From contig NZ_MYFO02000013.1 in assembly GCF_004514475.2 (NCBI RefSeq), positions 1-64,000 of the forward strand: a stretch of 64,000 nucleotides of DNA, given 5' to 3'. The notes under the pieces are model-generated. The model made no database searches. It was not told the origin of the DNA and saw nothing but the letters and a program-made list of their open reading frames with translations. Positions 60,383 through 64,000 of this stretch are shown piece after piece. Both the position numbers and the translations under genes were made by a program. Within the stretch, counting starts at the first letter, position 1; each line of letters starts with the position of its first letter. The DNA is from Paenibacillus athensensis. GTDB taxonomy: Bacteria > Bacillota > Bacilli > Paenibacillales > NBRC-103111.

Positions 60383-60537
60383 GCCGTTCAGGGAAATTCG
60401 CTTATACAATATGACGTATTTCCCGGCCAATTCCCTTCATCCAGGCCCCTCTGCGGCGCGCCGCATGAATTCCCGCCATGCAAACAAGCATCCGCATCTT
60501 CCACCGGAGTGAAAGCAACGAATGCTTGGCAGGCCGA

Positions 60538-62316
60538 TTATCCCATCGGCATCGGGATGACGGATACGTGATAATCTCGGACATTGCCCGAGTTTGTCGT
60601 TCTTGGGGCCATTTGCGCCAACGCTTGCTTGAGCTGCTGCAGATTGCCGCCGCGCATCGTCTGTCCGGCATTGCGCTGCGTGCCGGCCGGGAACGCGTGG
60701 CTTCGCTCCGCCTCCGTCTCCGGGTTGTCGTCGGATTCGTACAAGTCGTACGTGTCGCCGCGCTTCATCATCGTCCATTCATGCGATTTGCCTTGACTGA
60801 TACATTTGAAAAAAACGTTATCGCCGCTTTGCGCCACCCAATCTCCAAGCGCGTCCGTGCTGGTGAACGGGGTTTCGCCGACGTGCTTGGCCCCGGCCAT
60901 TGGCGCATTCGGGTATTGAACGCCCAAATAGTTGGAGATCGCTTCGGTCACGCTGGTGCAGCCACCCAGCAAATCCCTGTAATCATCTCGGCCCACGCCG
61001 GTGCGAATATGCTCTTTCGCCGATCCATGCAGCGCCTGAACGGCATCGGCGTCGTTCATACCGGCCAACGCGCCCGCCCGGGCCAGTGAAGGAACGCCGA
61101 TCGGCTCCAGCAGCCGCGCCATCGCCGGCAGCGCGCGCGGCTGCTGCACGGGGAGTTGGCGGCGCAGCGCCGGCTGCTGGACCTCTACGTCCGGCGAGTG
61201 GCACAGCTGGATCAGGCCGGTCGGCGCCGCGGACAAGGCCCGCTGCACGCGGGGCTCGCCCGCGGTCAGGACGGCGGACAAGGCCGCCAAGGCGCCGCCG
61301 CTGTCCGGCGTCGCCTGCGCGGGGGCAGCCGGCACGGCTGCGGGCGGGAGCGCAGCGCCCAGTGCGGCGGCCGGAGCCGCGGCTAAGGCAGCCGGCATAG
61401 CGGCGCTCGGCGCTGGCGCAAGCTCCGCTGCTGCTGGCCCCGCGGCCGAAGCAACCGCTGCTGCGGCAGCTTGTCCGGGCGCAGCGGCGGCCGGTAGCGC
61501 GGCCGCGATGGCGTCGGCAGCGGCCGCGACTGGCGCGGCCTGCTCGCTCGGCGTTGCCGAACCCGGCCGCTCCTCCAGGTCGCGCGGCAGCTCCTCGGGC
61601 ACGCCTTCCAGCGAGCCGGACTGGACGTTCATCTGGAACGCCGTCTTGACCTGACGGCCGACCAGCGCCAGACACGCCTGCCAGTCTGCGGCTCCAGCCG
61701 TGTCCGGTGCATACCGGCGAATCGACTGTTCGATATGCCGGGCGTCCTTTCCTTCATAGAAGCCAAACCAATGCGGGATGTACGGGCAATGGGCCGAGGT
61801 CTGGCCAAGCGGAGCCAGCACCTCGTCGGCGATCCGGACGATCTCTTCGCGCAGCTTGGCCATAAACTCGCTACGCGGCAGCTGCCCTGCTGTGGCGGGC
61901 TCGCCGTCTTCGACGATCCAGACGCCGCTGCCGGACTTGGCCGCCGACGCCGGGGCCGGGGCCGTCGCCGGCGCAGGGGCGTCGCCTTCGGCGGCTCGCT
62001 GCACGGAGCTTTCGCCGGACAACGCCGCGCTCCCAAGCGCTGTGCGGTCGCGTTGGCCGGGCTCCGGCTCACGCTGCGCTTCTGCAGCCGCGCCGGCCGT
62101 TTCGCGCTGCACGCCCGCTGCCGGGCGGCCGGCGGCTCCGGCGCTGCGCCGCGCCTGCATCAGCTGCCCGACCGCGCGATTGCCGACGGCACGCTGCAGG
62201 CTGGCGACGCCAGCCTGATGATCCGGAAGCGCAGCAGTTACCGGCGCCGGACGGGCGGCATTGTCCTTGATGGCGGAGCGTCCGGCCGCCGCAGAGGGAT
62301 GATGGGGGATCAGCAT
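60538..62316 (-). CDS. eCIS-type cargo/effector-like protein with candidate cysteine hydrolase C-terminus
   Basis: 592 residues, start behind AAAGGAG. Residues ~40-55 (LQRAVGNRAVGQLMQ) match the LQRxxGNRAVxxL motif seen at the N-terminus of DUF4157-type and other eCIS-associated proteins; VQR(E/A) motifs recur at 69, 105 and near 360. A central domain (~130-245) has ADEVLAPLGQTSAHCPYIPHWFGF YEG and HIEQSIRRYAPDTAGA, a module common in those proteins. An Ala/Pro linker (~250-350) leads to a C-terminal domain with Cys453, His512 and Asp524, a possible Cys-His-Asp site. No sheath or tube genes lie in the window. Not a signal-peptide protein. Confidence 0.75.
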   Translation of the reverse strand: MLIPHHPSAAAGRSAIKDNAARPAPVTAALPDHQAGVASLQRAVGNRAVGQLMQARRSAGAAGRPAAGVQRETAGAAAEAQREPEPGQRDRTALGSAALSGESSVQRAAEGDAPAPATAPAPASAAKSGSGVWIVEDGEPATAGQLPRSEFMAKLREEIVRIADEVLAPLGQTSAHCPYIPHWFGFYEGKDARHIEQSIRRYAPDTAGAADWQACLALVGRQVKTAFQMNVQSGSLEGVPEELPRDLEERPGSATPSEQAAPVAAAADAIAAALPAAAAPGQAAAAAVASAAGPAAAELAPAPSAAMPAALAAAPAAALGAALPPAAVPAAPAQATPDSGGALAALSAVLTAGEPRVQRALSAAPTGLIQLCHSPDVEVQQPALRRQLPVQQPRALPAMARLLEPIGVPSLARAGALAGMNDADAVQALHGSAKEHIRTGVGRDDYRDLLGGCTSVTEAISNYLGVQYPNAPMAGAKHVGETPFTSTDALGDWVAQSGDNVFFKCISQGKSHEWTMMKRGDTYDLYESDDNPETEAERSHAFPAGTQRNAGQTMRGGNLQQLKQALAQMAPRTTNSGNVRDYHVSVIPMPMG

Positions 62317-62628
62317 CGATCAAATGGCTCCTTTTTTACCGTACTTTGAAGAAAACGGGTTATCTCTACCATACTGCGAAAACAGCCGATTGGCTACCGT
62401 TTCTTGACAGCACCGCGGCACGGACAGCCCCTGCTCCCGCTTGCTGCCGTTCTATAACGTTTTCGTGAAATTGATCACCGCCTAACGCGATATATGACCT
62501 TGCCAAAAGCGCCCCTTATCCTTCATATTAGAACAAGGGGGAATATCGTTGTGCGGGTGCGCGAAGGCTATTGAAGCCGCAAGGCGGACAGCGGACGCAA
62601 GCGCGACACAAATTCGGAAGGTGGGAAT
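62317..62628. other. Intergenic region between the effector-like and GT-C genes
   Basis: 312 bp holding the divergent promoters. A TTGACA at about 62404 lacks a matching -10 at normal spacing. A weaker TTGATC/TATGAC pair around 62472-62500 could serve the plus-strand gene. No gene seen. Confidence 0.4.
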
Positions 62629-64000
62629 ATGAAGAAATTAATCATTTGGACAATCATGACGCTGCTTGTATTGCTGTTTCCTTGGAAAGCGCTTGCAAGC
62701 GAGCCGCTGCTTGTGAACGGCGATTTTGAAACGTTGCAGAGCGGCAGCCCGATCGGCTGGTCGCCCGATGCTTATCAGCAAGGCGAGCAGATCAGCAAGC
62801 TGACGCTGCAGGAAGGCGAGGCCCATAGCGGTAGCCATTTCGTACGCGTCGACAACCTGCAAGCCAACGATGCGCGCTGGGTGCAGACGGTGCAGGTGCA
62901 GCCGTCCACGGTGTACAAGCTTTCCGCTTGGGTGCGGGCGAAAGGAGCCGGCTCCGGGCAAAGCGGCGCAAATTTGTCCGTTATGGGCGTAATGGCGATG
63001 TCGCAGGATCTGAAGGACACCAACGGCGAATGGAAGCAACTCGCCCTTTACGGCAAAACGGGCAGCGAACAAACTGAGCTGCTTATCGCTTTGCGCGTCG
63101 GCGCTTACGGCGGCTTGAACACCGGCACGGCCGACTTCGACGACGTGCAGCTGGAGCCGGTTGCCGAAGCTCCGGCAGGCCAGACGGTGCAGTCGTTCTC
63201 GCCGGGCGAACAGGCGCAAGCCCAGCCGCAATCCCCGGCGGACAAGCCGCATCCCGGCTTCGCCGCTTTTGCCATCATCGCTGCGCTCGCCTATATCGGC
63301 TTTTGCGTCTGGGCCTACTCGTCGTTCCATACCGGCGCAGTCGGCAGCGGACCGCTCGCTAACGCCGCTGCTTCCCGGCGTCTGATCTGGATGCTGCTCG
63401 GCGGCGGCTTGCTGATCCGGCTGATCGGCGCGCCTATTCTCGAAGGCCATCCGATCGATGCCACCGACTTCAGCATTTGGGCGAGCCATGCCTTCAACGA
63501 CGGCTTGTCGCATTTTTATACGAAGGACATGTTTGTCGATTACCCGCCAGGGTATATTTTCGTGTTGTATTTCATCGGCATGTTCAAGCAGGTGTTTGGC
63601 ATGGACAGCCACTCCGGCCTGTTCCTGATCGTGCTGAAAATGCCGGCGATGCTCGCCGATTTACTCGGGGCGCTTGTAATTTACAAGCTGGCGCTCAAGC
63701 GCTGGGACGAACGAATGGCCGCGATATTCGCGCTTGCCTGCATCGTCAATCCGGGCGTTTATCTCAACTCGGCGATCTGGGCGCAGATCGATTCGGTCTT
63801 TACGCTGGTCGCCCTGCTGATGGTCATCGCCATTGACGACAAAAAGCTGCGCAAAGCAAGCCTCTTGTATGTCGTGGCGTTCCTGATCAAGCCGCAGACC
63901 GTGATTTTCACGCCGCTGCTCATCTATGCCTTCTTCACTCAAAAAAGCTGGAAAACGCTGCTCACCAGCGCCGCTTACGGCATCGGGCTGTTCGTGATCG
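62629..64000 (+). CDS. GT-C glycosyltransferase with N-terminal carbohydrate-binding-like domain (truncated by window end)
   Basis: Open from ATG 62629 (GGAAGGTGGGAAT upstream) to the window end, 457 codons. Signal peptide MKKLIIWTIMTLLVLLFPWK..., then a CBM4/9-like beta domain (~25-175): LLVNGDFETLQSGSPIGWSP, HSGSHFVRVDN, TADFDDVQLEP. A Gln/Ala/Pro linker follows. From ~210 a GT-C membrane glycosyltransferase begins: DATDFSIWASHAFNDGLSHFY, FVDYPPGYIFVLYFIGMFK, NSAIWAQIDSVFTLVAL. Similar to mannosyltransferase-type lipid-sugar enzymes. The C-terminus lies outside the window. Confidence 0.88.
   Translation, partial: MKKLIIWTIMTLLVLLFPWKALASEPLLVNGDFETLQSGSPIGWSPDAYQQGEQISKLTLQEGEAHSGSHFVRVDNLQANDARWVQTVQVQPSTVYKLSAWVRAKGAGSGQSGANLSVMGVMAMSQDLKDTNGEWKQLALYGKTGSEQTELLIALRVGAYGGLNTGTADFDDVQLEPVAEAPAGQTVQSFSPGEQAQAQPQSPADKPHPGFAAFAIIAALAYIGFCVWAYSSFHTGAVGSGPLANAAASRRLIWMLLGGGLLIRLIGAPILEGHPIDATDFSIWASHAFNDGLSHFYTKDMFVDYPPGYIFVLYFIGMFKQVFGMDSHSGLFLIVLKMPAMLADLLGALVIYKLALKRWDERMAAIFALACIVNPGVYLNSAIWAQIDSVFTLVALLMVIAIDDKKLRKASLLYVVAFLIKPQTVIFTPLLIYAFFTQKSWKTLLTSAAYGIGLFVI

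Noticed and set aside
62638-63612. 324-codon minus-strand frame at the right end
   Set aside because: Opposes the plus-strand gene from 62629, which has a signal peptide, CBM-like and GT-C motifs and a ribosome-binding site; the minus frame has none.

Overview
The window looks like a chromosomal segment of a spore-forming Firmicute of the Paenibacillaceae (Paenibacillus/Cohnella type). The evidence is a Bacillales-type 16S rRNA 5' end with its conserved leader, strong AAGGAGG ribosome-binding sites, frequent TTG/GTG starts, the Bacillus-like perR–ygzB–ygxA–rrn neighbourhood, and sporulation-associated families (YyaC, SpoIIM-domain, a YjcZ-like tail). Most genes are GC-rich. Segments near 36.4-37.1 kb and 44.2-50.4 kb are visibly AT-richer and look acquired.

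Layout. 0-0.6 kb: 5' end of a 16S rRNA gene (minus) with two tandem promoters. 0.6-4.5 kb: ygxA, ygzB, a GH18 spore/wall hydrolase and perR. 4.5-7.4 kb: an ECF sigma factor with a small overlapping membrane gene (candidate anti-sigma) and a second membrane gene, then MgtC and a GNAT. 7.5-10.8 kb: gatCAB. 11.5-12.5 kb: a DUF421 pair. 12.7-18.9 kb: an eight-gene ehuBCDA-ectABCD operon combining ectoine/hydroxyectoine uptake and synthesis. 19.3-23.4 kb: HTH regulator, unknown protein, a ClpP, a LytTR protein and an M24 peptidase. 24-28.9 kb: small Met/Pro protein with a YjcZ-like tail, metallo-beta-lactamase-fold hydrolase, thioredoxin-like protein, a DedA–NERD fusion, a cupredoxin and a Rossmann protein. 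29-36.3 kb: RDD / SpoIIM / DUF58 / MoxR / DUF4350 / DUF4129 / multi-pass membrane gene cluster. 37.4-41.9 kb: oxidoreductase, ThuA, SDR and VOC genes next to a LacI-family regulator that has near-identical palindromic operators on both sides. 42-43.7 kb: HAD phosphatase and CcdC-type protein.

44.2-50.4 kb is an AT-richer accessory region: ArsR–SRPBCC–(DUF1579-like)–DUF998 operon, squalene-cyclase-fold protein, VOC plus AraC regulator, and a Phd/ParE toxin–antitoxin pair. A small palindromic repeat family is scattered through it. 50.4-57.7 kb: arylamine N-acetyltransferase overlapping an ABC exporter, a roughly 46-bp minisatellite, YyaC, a GT2 glycosyltransferase and a secreted phosphodiester glycosidase. 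58.0-58.4 kb: four tRNAs (Gly-GCC, Arg-ACG, Pro-TGG, Gly-TCC). 58.9-64 kb: DedA, a secreted NlpC/P60 hydrolase, an orphan 592-residue protein with the N-terminal hallmarks of extracellular contractile injection system (eCIS) cargo and a candidate Cys-His-Asp catalytic C-terminus, and a GT-C glycosyltransferase fused to a carbohydrate-binding-like domain that runs off the right edge.

The most interesting items are the eCIS-type orphan effector, the DedA–NERD fusion, the combined ehu–ect operon, the LacI operator pair, the in-frame minisatellite in the ThuA gene, and two dispersed repeat families. All functional statements rest on family recognition by eye; no searches were run.
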